The notes beneath the pieces were generated by a model. It ran no database searches, was not told the DNA's origin, and saw only the letters and a list, made by a program, of their open reading frames with translations. A stretch of 45,645 bases of DNA from Acidimicrobiaceae bacterium (GTDB taxonomy: Bacteria; Actinomycetota; Acidimicrobiia; Acidimicrobiales; UBA8190), in the NCBI GenBank assembly GCA_003151475.1, contig PLXQ01000055.1:2020-47664 (forward strand), in the 5' to 3' direction. Position numbers and translations under genes: made by a program. This document shows positions 1 through 6,624 of the stretch, one piece after another. Within the stretch, counting starts at the first letter, position 1, and each line of letters begins with the position of its first letter.

Positions 1-933
1 GATGCCGCCGGTGTCGAAGGTGATCGCCTTGCCGACAACTAGCAGAGGGTTTGGGGTTTGGGGTTTGGGGTTTAGGGAAGAATCGGCGCGTCCCTTCTTC
101 ACTGAACCCTGAACCCCGAACCCTGAACCCTTCCCGAGCCGATGCTCCAGGACGATCATCCGCGGCGGTGAGGCGCTGGCCGCCCCGACGGCCAGAATTC
201 CCTCCATGCCGAGCTTGGCCATTTGCTTTTCATCCAGCACCCGGCATGTGAGGCCGACTTCCCTGGCCAACTGCTGGGCGATCTTCGCCAGAGTGGGCGG
301 GTTGATGTTGTTGCCGGGGCGAGAGGCGATCGTGCGGGCGAAGTTCTGCCCGTCGGCGATCGCGCGACCGCGCTCGACGGCCGGCTTGATGGCCATGGCA
401 TTTGAGGCCAGAACCGTCAACGTCGTGCGGCCCTTCTTTGGCTCATCATCCTTCTTGCTGCCGGTCCCCTTGTATTCCGCGTAATGAAAGCTGGCGAGCA
501 GAAATCCCGTCACGATCGCCTCGGCCGCCGTGGAGGCGTCGACGCCCGCCAGCTCCGGCACAAGCACGGCCACATCATCCAGGCGATGCTTGCGGCAAGC
601 CTTGGCCAGCGCTCCGGCCGCCTGGCGAATCGATTCGACGTTGGCCTTGTCGGCCTTGCCAAGCCCGGCCACCCAGACGCGACGATAATCACCGGCGGAT
701 GTTTTTTTTGCGCCCGGCTCATGGATGAGATCAAAACGTACCTCCCGCGCTTTTCCCCGCGACACTCCGCTGGCCAGCAATCGCGCCACGGCCTGCCGCT
801 GGTCGTCGGCCAACAGCTTGCCGGCCGGCCCGGCGTCGGTGGCGCCTTCGGTCACCAGGACCGCCACTGCCCCCGTCGCCGCGGTTAAGCGGGATTTCAC
901 TTCGATCGTCACGTCCGTGCTCGTTGGAATCAT
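1..933 (-). CDS. pepA: Leucyl/cytosol aminopeptidase (M17), 3' end outside window
   Basis: The reading frame runs from an ATG at 933 off the left edge (311 codons seen). The N-terminal macro-like domain is followed by a stretch reading PRMIVLEH, and at the very end by VVGKAITFDTGGI. That last motif is the M17 signature carrying the first metal-binding Lys and Asp. M17 peptidases are cytosolic two-metal exopeptidases that release N-terminal residues. Between LEH and LLVVGKA the frame carries about 28 extra codons encoded by the heptamer hairpin element at 47-130; the frame stays open. In homologues only a short linker is expected there, so activity could be affected. It is divergently oriented from infA. 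Confidence 0.85.
   Translation of the reverse strand, partial: MIPTSTDVTIEVKSRLTAATGAVAVLVTEGATDAGPAGKLLADDQRQAVARLLASGVSRGKAREVRFDLIHEPGAKKTSAGDYRRVWVAGLGKADKANVESIRQAAGALAKACRKHRLDDVAVLVPELAGVDASTAAEAIVTGFLLASFHYAEYKGTGSKKDDEPKKGRTTLTVLASNAMAIKPAVERGRAIADGQNFARTIASRPGNNINPPTLAKIAQQLAREVGLTCRVLDEKQMAKLGMEGILAVGAASASPPRMIVLEHRLGKGSGFGVQGSVKKGRADSSLNPKPQTPNPLLVVGKAITFDTGGI
47..130. repeat. Inverted heptamer-repeat hairpin element 1 (84 bp), inside pepA
   Basis: Left arm, 47-77: four heptamers GGGTTTG/A plus GGG. Spacer, 78-101: contains a GAAGAA (77-82) / TTCTTC (95-100) stem. Right arm, 102-130: four heptamers CTGAACC/CCGAACC plus C. The arms are imperfect inverted repeats. Each strand also carries four GGG runs, so a G-quadruplex is possible. 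The element adds 28 in-frame codons to pepA. It shares architecture and length with the element at 5863-5946. Confidence 0.85.
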
Positions 934-1073
934 CGCGTTTTCCTTTCAGCCCGGAAGTATAGGGAAGTGCGACGGCGAAACAACGGCGCTTGTCGCCGCG
1001 CGGTTTTCGGGATAACATGTCCGGTTGTCGAAAGTCCAACGAATTCAACCCGTATCCTGCGGAGAGGAACCCT

Positions 1074-1298
1074 GTGGCCAAATCCGAGCCGATTGAAGTG
1101 GAAGCGACCGTGACGACCGCCCTGCCCAACGCCATGTTCAAGCTGAAGCTGGACGGGGCCGGCGCTCATGAGATCCTCGGGATCGTCTCGGGGAAAATGC
1201 GCAAGCACTTCATCCGCATCCTCCCCGGCGATCGGGTGAAGGTGCAGCTTTCGCCGTACGACCTGACCAAGGGCCGCATCGTTTTCAGGCAGAAGTAA
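1074..1298 (+). CDS. infA: Translation initiation factor IF-1
   Basis: A 74-residue S1/OB-fold protein; the usual IF-1 length is about 72. Recognisable stretches are [35 protein letters not shown] and the C-terminal [15 protein letters not shown]-1 binds the 30S A site and modulates IF-2 and IF-3 during initiation. I chose the GTG at 1074 because it gives the canonical N-terminus ([10 protein letters not shown]) and has a GGAGAGG ribosome-binding site at 1061-1067; the ATG at 1017 would add an unrelated 19-residue extension. It stands alone, not in a ribosomal-protein operon. Confidence 0.95.
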   Translation: MAKSEPIEVEATVTTALPNAMFKLKLDGAGAHEILGIVSGKMRKHFIRILPGDRVKVQLSPYDLTKGRIVFRQK

Positions 1299-1328
1299 GA
1301 ATGCCGTCTCTTTGATAGAATACGAAGC

Positions 1329-1580
1329 ATGCAGGTACTACTCAGTAAGCCCGAACTCGCCAGATTTATTGACAAGGAAGTGAAAGCCGGTCACTTCCCA
1401 TCACCGGAAGCGGCAATTGAAGCGGCGGTTGAACAAATGATGCTCGACCGGACGGTCGACGATCTGAACGATGAAACCGCCGACGCCATTAACCGGGCCG
1501 ACGAGCAAATCAAGCGCGGGGAAGGCATAGACTTCAAGCAATTCGCGGCTGAAATGCGCAAGAAATTCGCTGTCAGCTAA
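1329..1580 (+). CDS. ParD/CopG-like antitoxin, toxin partner lost
   Basis: An 83-residue protein. The N-terminal part (LSKPELARFIDKEVKAGHFPSPEAAIEAAVEQM) matches the ribbon-helix-helix dimerisation domain of ParD/CopG-type antitoxins. The C-terminal part is acidic and polar and ends in FAAEMRKKF, as in toxin-binding tails. In intact modules a ParE/RelE toxin starts just downstream. Here only a C-terminal toxin fragment follows directly (1581-1700). A TAGAAT box at 1316-1321 lies 7 nt before the ATG. It may survive as an orphan regulator or be decaying. Confidence 0.7.
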   Translation: MQVLLSKPELARFIDKEVKAGHFPSPEAAIEAAVEQMMLDRTVDDLNDETADAINRADEQIKRGEGIDFKQFAAEMRKKFAVS

Positions 1581-1700
1581 TCATGTCGCCGGCATTTCAA
1601 GCCCTACATCATCTATTTTCGCGTGCTTGAACAACAGCAGACCGTTCGTATTTTGACGGTACGACACGGAGCAAGACGACCGCCTAAATGGTTTGATTGA
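1581..1700 (+). pseudogene. C-terminal remnant of a ParE/RelE-type toxin
   Basis: Directly after the antitoxin stop, in the same frame and with no start codon, 39 codons read RRHFKPYIIYFRVLEQQQ, then TVRILTVRHGARRP, then a stop. This is the C-terminal beta-sheet half of ParE-family toxins, with the F..Y.I.YRV..... I.RV.HGAR pattern. The N-terminal roughly 55-60 residues, including the start, are missing. A deletion that removed the antitoxin-toxin junction and the toxin 5' half would explain the layout. Confidence 0.65.
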
Positions 1701-1721
1701 GCCTTCATTCGAGGAAAGACC

Positions 1722-2501
1722 ATGGCATACACCGGCTTCGACATCAGCAACCAAGTCATTCTCATCACCGGCGGCACGAGCGGCATCGGGCGGGAGATCG
1801 CCCTGGGGTGCGCGGCGGCGGGGGCGAAAGTCGTCGCCGGGTCGACCAATCCCGATAAGGTCGCGGCGATCCGCAAGGAACTGGGCGGCGATTGCGACGG
1901 CGTGCAGATCGACGTCTCCGATGCCAAAAGCGTGCAGGCGGCGGTCGATCACACGGCCAAAAAATATGGCCGCATCGACGGCATGGTGAATGCCGCCGGG
2001 GTGATCAAGAAAGTGGCGTCGATCGACATGGATCCGGCGGATTTCGAGCGGGTGATCAAGGTGAACCTCGTCGGCAACTTCATCGTCTGCCAGGCCGTCG
2101 CCAGGGTGATGAAGGATCAGCCGGCCAACGAAAAAGGGCTGCGCGGCGCGATGGTCAACATTGCCTCGCTCAGCAGCTTCGTCTCGCTGACGGAAGTGCT
2201 TGCTTACGCGTGCAGCAAGAGCGGCGTGATGGGCCTGACCCGCGGATTGGCCAATGAATGGGCGGCCCTGGGCATCCGCGTCAATGGCGTGGCCCCCGGC
2301 GTGTTCCCGACGGATCTGAACCGCCCGCTGGTCGAAGGGACGCCGCGCGGGGCATGGCTCAAGCAGCACACGCCGTTGGGGAGGTTCGGCAGCGCGGATG
2401 AGTTGGTCGGGGCGGCGATCTATCTGCTCAGCCCCTCGGCGAGCTATACCACAGGCGAGACGATCATTGTGGATGGTGGGTTTCTGGCGAAAGGCGTTTA
2501 A
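1722..2501 (+). CDS. SDR-family oxidoreductase (gluconate/deoxygluconate dehydrogenase-like)
   Basis: A 259-residue classical short-chain dehydrogenase. It has the TGGTSGIG nucleotide-binding motif near residue 18, NAAG near residue 88, an upstream Ser, and the catalytic YACSK (Tyr162, Lys166). The C-terminus ends DGGFLAKGV. The tail (ANEWAALGIRVNGVAPG, LGRFG, GETIIVDGG) resembles KduD and gluconate 5-dehydrogenase members, so a sugar-acid substrate is likely but unproven. A GAGGAAAG ribosome-binding site precedes the ATG. Monocistronic; a hairpin (2512-2541) separates it from the convergent YccA gene. Confidence 0.8.
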   Translation: MAYTGFDISNQVILITGGTSGIGREIALGCAAAGAKVVAGSTNPDKVAAIRKELGGDCDGVQIDVSDAKSVQAAVDHTAKKYGRIDGMVNAAGVIKKVASIDMDPADFERVIKVNLVGNFIVCQAVARVMKDQPANEKGLRGAMVNIASLSSFVSLTEVLAYACSKSGVMGLTRGLANEWAALGIRVNGVAPGVFPTDLNRPLVEGTPRGAWLKQHTPLGRFGSADELVGAAIYLLSPSASYTTGETIIVDGGFLAKGV

Positions 2502-2511
2502 TTGCGCCTCA

Positions 2512-2541
2512 CCGGCCTTGCCACTTAAGTGACAATGCCGG
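2512..2541. terminator. Hairpin between convergent genes
   Basis: The palindrome CACTTAAGTG (2522-2531) is flanked by TTG/CAA and CCGG/CCGG pairs, giving a long interrupted stem between the SDR stop and the YccA stop. There is no clear T-tract. It is probably a bidirectional terminator or a 3'-end stabiliser. Confidence 0.5.
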
Positions 2542-2568
2542 CGGGAGGTCAGGCAGATCGATCATCAA

Positions 2569-3291
2569 TCACCGCCGCCGGTCATTCATCGTCTGCAGGA
2601 TGAACAAGAACAGGTTGATGAAGTCGAGGTAGAGGATCAGCGACCCGACAATCGAAAGCCGCGCCGCCAGCGCTGAATCGTTTCGAGTCTGGTCGGCGAT
2701 CGCTTTGAGTTTCTGCGTGTCATATGCGGTCAGCCCGACGAACACCAGCACGCCGATGTAATTGATCGCCACCTGAAGCATCGAGTTGTGCCAGAAGAAG
2801 CTGACGACGCTGGCGATGATGATGCCGATCAGCAACATGATCATGATCTGGCCCATGGCGGTCAGATCGCGCTTCGTGACCATGCCATAGACGCTCATCA
2901 CGCCGAAGGTGCCGGCGCTGACGACGAACGCACTGGCCAGGGTCGACTTGGCGTGGAGAAGAAAAATGCCCGCCAGCGTGATCCCATTGATAGCCGCTTA
3001 GGCGATAAACAGCAGCGTCGCCATCGAGGCATTGATGCGGTTGACCGCGCGGGCGATGACCATCACCAAACCGATCTCGACGATGAAAAGAACGAAAATG
3101 CCGTTCCCCAACTGCCGCAGCACATCAATGTGCTGTGCGGTCAGATAGGCCACCGAGGCCGTGATGGCGAGACCGACGCACATCCACGCATAGACCGCGT
3201 TGAAGAATCGAGCCATCGCCTGATCGGTCGGACCGGCATAATCCAGCGGCTGGGAACGATTCATTCCGAACGGATTGGGCATTTGAGACAT
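2569..3291 (-). pseudogene. Bax inhibitor-1/YccA family membrane protein, interrupted by one in-frame TAA
   Basis: A single frame of about 240 codons from the ATG at 3291. It encodes the usual 7-helix BI-1/YccA protein: N-terminal MSQMPNPFGMN, then hydrophobic helices, the VFVGLTAYDTQKLK signature and the LILYLDFINLFLFILQ tail. At codon 98 (3000-2998) a TAA replaces what should be a Tyr or Ser codon in LFIA-x-AAINGITL. Everything downstream stays in frame and well conserved in character. It is therefore either a very young nonsense mutation or a base-call error; a 110-residue restart at 2901 would lack half the helices. Family role: calcium-leak or FtsH-linked membrane proteins. Confidence 0.8.
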
Positions 3292-3486
3292 AGAAAGCTC
3301 CTTTTCTCGAACGTAATTCCATGAGTATAGGCGGCCGGTGAATTATAACCGAATGGTATTCTTATAGCGTCTGACCTCGAAAAGCCAACGCGGGAATCTT
3401 CCCTCAACGCGACAGCGACCTTCTTAAGCGGTAGAATCTGCAAAGGCCCGCGTAATACCGCGCGGGTCCGCGGAGCATCCATCCAC

Positions 3487-4623
3487 ATGAGCACAGCCAC
3501 CCTTCCCGTTGAAACCAGCGACCCGATCAACGCCCGCATTCTGGGCGTTTCCGAAGACAAGATCCAGGGCTTCCAGCCCGATCCCCTTTCTGAAATCGCC
3601 AAAAAAAGCGGCGTCGATTTACCGGTGGTGACCGAGCGGATTGCCGCCATGCTGCGGGCCGGCACGATCCGCCGCGTCCGGCAAACGCTGATGGCCACCA
3701 ATCTCGCGCGGGGCTCGCTCGTCGCCTGGCAGGTGCCGGAGGAAAAGCTGGCCGCCGCGTTCGACTACCTGTTTCAGCAGGATCCGTTCAGCGGGCACGT
3801 CGTCATCCGCTCGACCGACGCGGGGATCAACAGCACCAAATATCGCCTCTGGACGACGGTCAAGGTGCCGCAGGGGTATTCGATGGCCAGGCACTGCGAT
3901 TTTTTGATGAAGCAGACCGGCGCGATCAGCTATCGCCTCATGCCGGCCAATCGGCTGTTCGCGCTGGGCGTCGGTCACGTCCGCCGTCGCGGCATGGAGC
4001 CGGGGAGCAAGTCGGATGAACTGGCCGAGGTACTCGACACGAAGATCGTCGAACTGAGCGATCTGGAATGGCGGGTGCTGATGTCGCTGAAGCGCGAGTT
4101 TTCGCCGGAAGAATTGAAGCCCGACCTCTGGCAGCCCCGTGCCACCGAGGCCGGTGTGCCGCTGAGCACTTTCCTCGACGTCGCCGCCGGCCTGAACGCG
4201 CGCGGCGTGATCGGCCGCTTCTCGACCTTCCTCGAACACGTCAAACCCAACTCCTCCGGCGAGCGCGTGACGAAATTCAACGCCCTGTTCCACTGGGCCG
4301 TTCCCACCGGCCGCGAGATCGAAGCCGGGCGCGAGATCGGCCGCTTCCACATCATGACCCACGCCTACTGGCGCGAGGGCGGGCCGGAGTTCTTCAATGT
4401 GAATGTGATGGGCGTCGCGCACGGCACGGACAAGACATTGGTGCTGGCTCACAAGAAAGCCATTGACGAACACCTGGCGAGCATCGGAATCCCGGTCTCT
4501 TATACGAATGTCTTCTGGGGCGGGCGAAGCGAGATCAAACCGAGCGAGATTTCGCCAATTGCGTATCGGGAGTGGTGTAAGAGGGTGGGGATTGAAGTGG
4601 AGGAAATGAAAGAACCGAGGTGA
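3487..4623 (+). CDS. Duplicated Lrp/AsnC-like protein (siroheme decarboxylase AhbA/AhbB-like layout)
   Basis: 378 residues in two related halves. The first has a winged-helix-like segment (DPLSEIAKKSGVDLPVVTERI, then GTIRRVRQTL) followed by an AsnC-type ligand/catalytic domain (residues about 75-165). The second repeats this: LSDLEWRVLMSLKREF, then GVIGRFSTFLEH, then FHWAVP. AhbA/AhbB siroheme decarboxylases and Lrp regulators share this fold, and the GxxRRF-like turns fit. A two-in-one version would mimic the AhbAB heterodimer. No other haem-d1 or alternative-haem gene lies nearby, so function is open. The ATG at 3487 follows a divergent promoter region shared with the YccA gene. Confidence 0.5.
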   Translation: MSTATLPVETSDPINARILGVSEDKIQGFQPDPLSEIAKKSGVDLPVVTERIAAMLRAGTIRRVRQTLMATNLARGSLVAWQVPEEKLAAAFDYLFQQDPFSGHVVIRSTDAGINSTKYRLWTTVKVPQGYSMARHCDFLMKQTGAISYRLMPANRLFALGVGHVRRRGMEPGSKSDELAEVLDTKIVELSDLEWRVLMSLKREFSPEELKPDLWQPRATEAGVPLSTFLDVAAGLNARGVIGRFSTFLEHVKPNSSGERVTKFNALFHWAVPTGREIEAGREIGRFHIMTHAYWREGGPEFFNVNVMGVAHGTDKTLVLAHKKAIDEHLASIGIPVSYTNVFWGGRSEIKPSEISPIAYREWCKRVGIEVEEMKEPR

Positions 4624-4626
4624 TGG

Positions 4627-5040
4627 ATGGCTGGCCCGAGGCACCAACTCGATTACTACGCTCCCGACGGCACGCGACCACGATCGTGGTTGGCCCGGCA
4701 TTGGGGAAAACTGCTCGGTGCGGTGGCGGCAATGATCGCCCTTGTTGTAATCGTCTTTTATGCGGTCCTGTTCAGGTACGAAAGGGTGCTGGATCAACGC
4801 TTGGCACTTGCTCGGCAACATATCGCGGTGATAACACCGGTTATCGCTGCCGACCCACGCTTCGCCAACGTCGAGTTGTCCGAGTTCACGCCGTACCAAG
4901 GGTGTATTAAGGTCAGCGGTGCCGTTGAATCTTCGGAGACCTTGGCCGCGTTGCAAGCCAAAATTATCGCAACGTCGCCTCCAGTGGACGTATATTGGAG
5001 CGTCAGCATCCATAATGCGAAGCCATCCACTGCGCAGTAG
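4627..5040 (+). CDS. Hypothetical single-pass membrane protein
   Basis: 137 residues. A basic N-terminus (RHQLDYYAPDGTRPRSWLARHWGK) is followed by one strong transmembrane helix (LLGAVAAMIALVVIVFYAVLF, about residues 29-49). A roughly 85-residue extracytoplasmic domain follows, with no family I recognise. The start is 4 nt after the stop of the Lrp-like gene, so they may be co-transcribed. Codon use resembles the neighbours. Confidence 0.5.
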   Translation: MAGPRHQLDYYAPDGTRPRSWLARHWGKLLGAVAAMIALVVIVFYAVLFRYERVLDQRLALARQHIAVITPVIAADPRFANVELSEFTPYQGCIKVSGAVESSETLAALQAKIIATSPPVDVYWSVSIHNAKPSTAQ

Positions 5041-5084
5041 AGCAGTTGGGTTCCTTATGCGGACCATCCTCGGCTGATTCCGTG

Positions 5085-5090
5085 TATAAT
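5085..5090 (+). promoter_or_regulatory. TATAAT -10 box upstream of the DUF433 ORF
   Basis: A perfect TATAAT, 22 nt before the ATG at 5113, with a CGGAGG ribosome-binding site in between. No convincing -35 box. Confidence 0.4.
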
Positions 5091-5112
5091 TCATCCAAGC
5101 CCGGAGGTTCTC

Positions 5113-5301
5113 ATGACCGAAAGCGACTGGCGCAACCGAATCGTCTGCGATCCCGAACTTCACCACGGTGAACCGTGCGTGCGCGGCGCGCGCATTCCGA
5201 TCGCGATTCTCGTGACCAGCCTCGCCGCGAGCACGACACCGCCCGTTGATGTGTTCTTAAGCCGCGCGAATCACGGCGTCTTCATCGGTAGCCAAACGTA
5301 G
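5113..5301 (+). pseudogene. Truncated DUF433 (VapB46-like antitoxin) protein
   Basis: The first roughly 37 residues (MTESDWRNRIVCDPELHHGE, PCVRGARIPIAILVTSLA) match the DUF433 N-terminal half with its conserved D-P...G.P..RG.RI.V pattern. The second half, usually a D/E-rich helical segment with YP.L....I..AL.YA, is absent. The frame instead runs through unrelated sequence and overlaps the 3' end of the opposite capD-like gene by about 45 bp. It has a TATAAT box and a ribosome-binding site, so a stub may be expressed. DUF433 proteins are usually antitoxins for PIN-like DUF5615 toxins, none of which is present. Confidence 0.6.
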
Positions 5302-6582
5302 CTTGGCGGAGCCGTCGGTTTCGTCGGTCGACAATGTCACTGCATCCGGTCGATACTCCGCCACGCAACGGGCCAGCGCGGTAATGGCTTGCTCGCGCGA
5401 GCCGTCGATCGCCTCGGCGAGGATCGCCAAACCCTGCCCCACCTGCCGCGCATCGGCGGTGGGAAGTTGCCAGACGCGGATCTGCGGATGGCTCGTCGGG
5501 CACGTCTCTTCCTCATGGCCCGCGAGTTCTTCGTACAATTTTTCGCCGGGGCGAATGCCCGTGAATTCGATCGCGATGTCTTCCTCTTCGCGCAACCCGC
5601 TGCGGCGAATCAGTTCACGGGCCAGGTCGACGATCTTGATCGGCTCACCCATGTCCAGCACGAAGATTTCCCCGCCGCGCCCGATTGCCCCGGCTTGCAG
5701 CACCAGTTGACTCGCCTCCGGGATGGTCATGAAGTATCGCTTCATGTCCGGGTGCGTCACCGTCACCGGCCCCCCCGCCGCGATCTGCTTCTTGAAGATC
5801 GGCACCACGCTCCCGCTGCTCCCCAGCACATTCCCGAATCGCACGGCGACAAAACGAGGTGAAGTTGCCAGTTGCCAGTTGCCAGTTGCCAGTGAAGACA
5901 ATTCCGCCGTTTCTTTCTGGCAACTGGCAACCGGCAACTGGCAACTATTCTTCGACTGCACATACAACTCCGCGAACCGCTTGGCCGCCCCCATTACGCT
6001 CGTCGGGTTGACGGCTTTGTCCGTGCTGACCAGCACGAACGCATCAACCGCAAATTCGGCGGCGGCGTCGGCGACGGTCTTGGTGCCGAAGACGTTGTTC
6101 TTGATCGCTTCCCCAGGATTGCATTCCATCATCGGGACGTGCTTGTGCGCCGCGCAATGCAGCACCACCTGCGGCTGATGGGTCCGGAAAATATTCCGAA
6201 TCCGCGTCGCGTCGCAAATGTCGGCGACATACGGAACGATCGTCGCCCCGAGCCATTTTTCGCGCAATTCGCGGTCAATCTCGAACAGGTTGTTCTCGGC
6301 CTGCTCGACCAGAACCAGCATCGTCGGGCAAAACCGCATGATTTGCCGGCAAATCTCCGCGCCGATGCTGCCGCCCGCTCCGGTGACCAGGATCGTCTTG
6401 CCGGCCAGAAACCGCTGCAATTCCGGCGTGTCCAGGTTCGCCGCCGGCCGGCCGAGCAAATCGGCGATGTCGACCTCCTGCATCGAGCGGCTGCCAACGA
6501 TGATCGGCGGCGCGCCGGCCCTGCTTGCCTCGGGCGGGTGCCGGGGTGTGCCGCGCAGCAGTCGTGTCAGCCATCGGATCAT
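5257..6582 (-). CDS. CapD/FlaA1-type nucleotide-sugar 4,6-dehydratase (soluble short form)
   Basis: 441 residues. An extended-SDR domain begins about residue 63 with TGAGGSIGAEICRQIM. It is followed by CAAHKHVPMME, the TDKAVNPTSVMGAAKR catalytic region, RFGNVLGSSGSVVPIF, and IRPGEKLYEEL near the C-terminus. These are hallmarks of UDP-GlcNAc 4,6-dehydratases (FlaA1, PglF, CapD) in surface polysaccharide or glycan synthesis. The N-terminal membrane domain of long CapD proteins is absent. Codons 213-240 are exactly the 84-bp heptamer element (5946-5863), inserted between AELYVQSK and RFVAVRFGN, where homologues have a short loop. The tonB-like gene lies 42 bp upstream on the same strand and may be co-transcribed. 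Confidence 0.85.
   Translation of the reverse strand: MIRWLTRLLRGTPRHPPEASRAGAPPIIVGSRSMQEVDIADLLGRPAANLDTPELQRFLAGKTILVTGAGGSIGAEICRQIMRFCPTMLVLVEQAENNLFEIDRELREKWLGATIVPYVADICDATRIRNIFRTHQPQVVLHCAAHKHVPMMECNPGEAIKNNVFGTKTVADAAAEFAVDAFVLVSTDKAVNPTSVMGAAKRFAELYVQSKNSCQLPVASCQKETAELSSLATGNWQLATSPRFVAVRFGNVLGSSGSVVPIFKKQIAAGGPVTVTHPDMKRYFMTIPEASQLVLQAGAIGRGGEIFVLDMGEPIKIVDLARELIRRSGLREEEDIAIEFTGIRPGEKLYEELAGHEEETCPTSHPQIRVWQLPTADARQVGQGLAILAEAIDGSREQAITALARCVAEYRPDAVTLSTDETDGSAKLRLATDEDAVIRAA
5863..5946. repeat. Inverted heptamer-repeat hairpin element 2 (84 bp), inside the capD-like gene
   Basis: Left arm: four GTTGCCA heptamers (5864-5891). Spacer, 5892-5917: begins GTGAAGA and ends TTTCTTTC. 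Right arm: four (T/C)GGCAAC heptamers (5918-5945). The arms are almost perfectly complementary (one T/C change), so a stem of about 29 bp is possible. The coding strand reads CQLPVASCQ and ATGNWQLATS. Length (84 bp), heptamer number (4+4) and spacer ends match the element at 47-130, although the heptamer sequence differs. Confidence 0.85.
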
Positions 6583-6624
6583 GCAGGGTTCCGAGGGTGT
6601 TATCGGTCCGATGGGGAGTTTGGC

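Noticed and set aside
47..77. Plant-type telomere repeat (GGGTTTA)
   Set aside because: Only four units, embedded in a bacterial coding frame with a matching inverted arm; not a chromosome end.
3619..5166. 515-residue antisense ORF over the Lrp-like gene and the small membrane protein
   Set aside because: No recognisable motifs; His/Arg/Asp-rich composition typical of a complementary-strand shadow.
5863..5946. CRISPR array
   Set aside because: Heptamers are directly tandem with no unique spacers and no cas genes are present.
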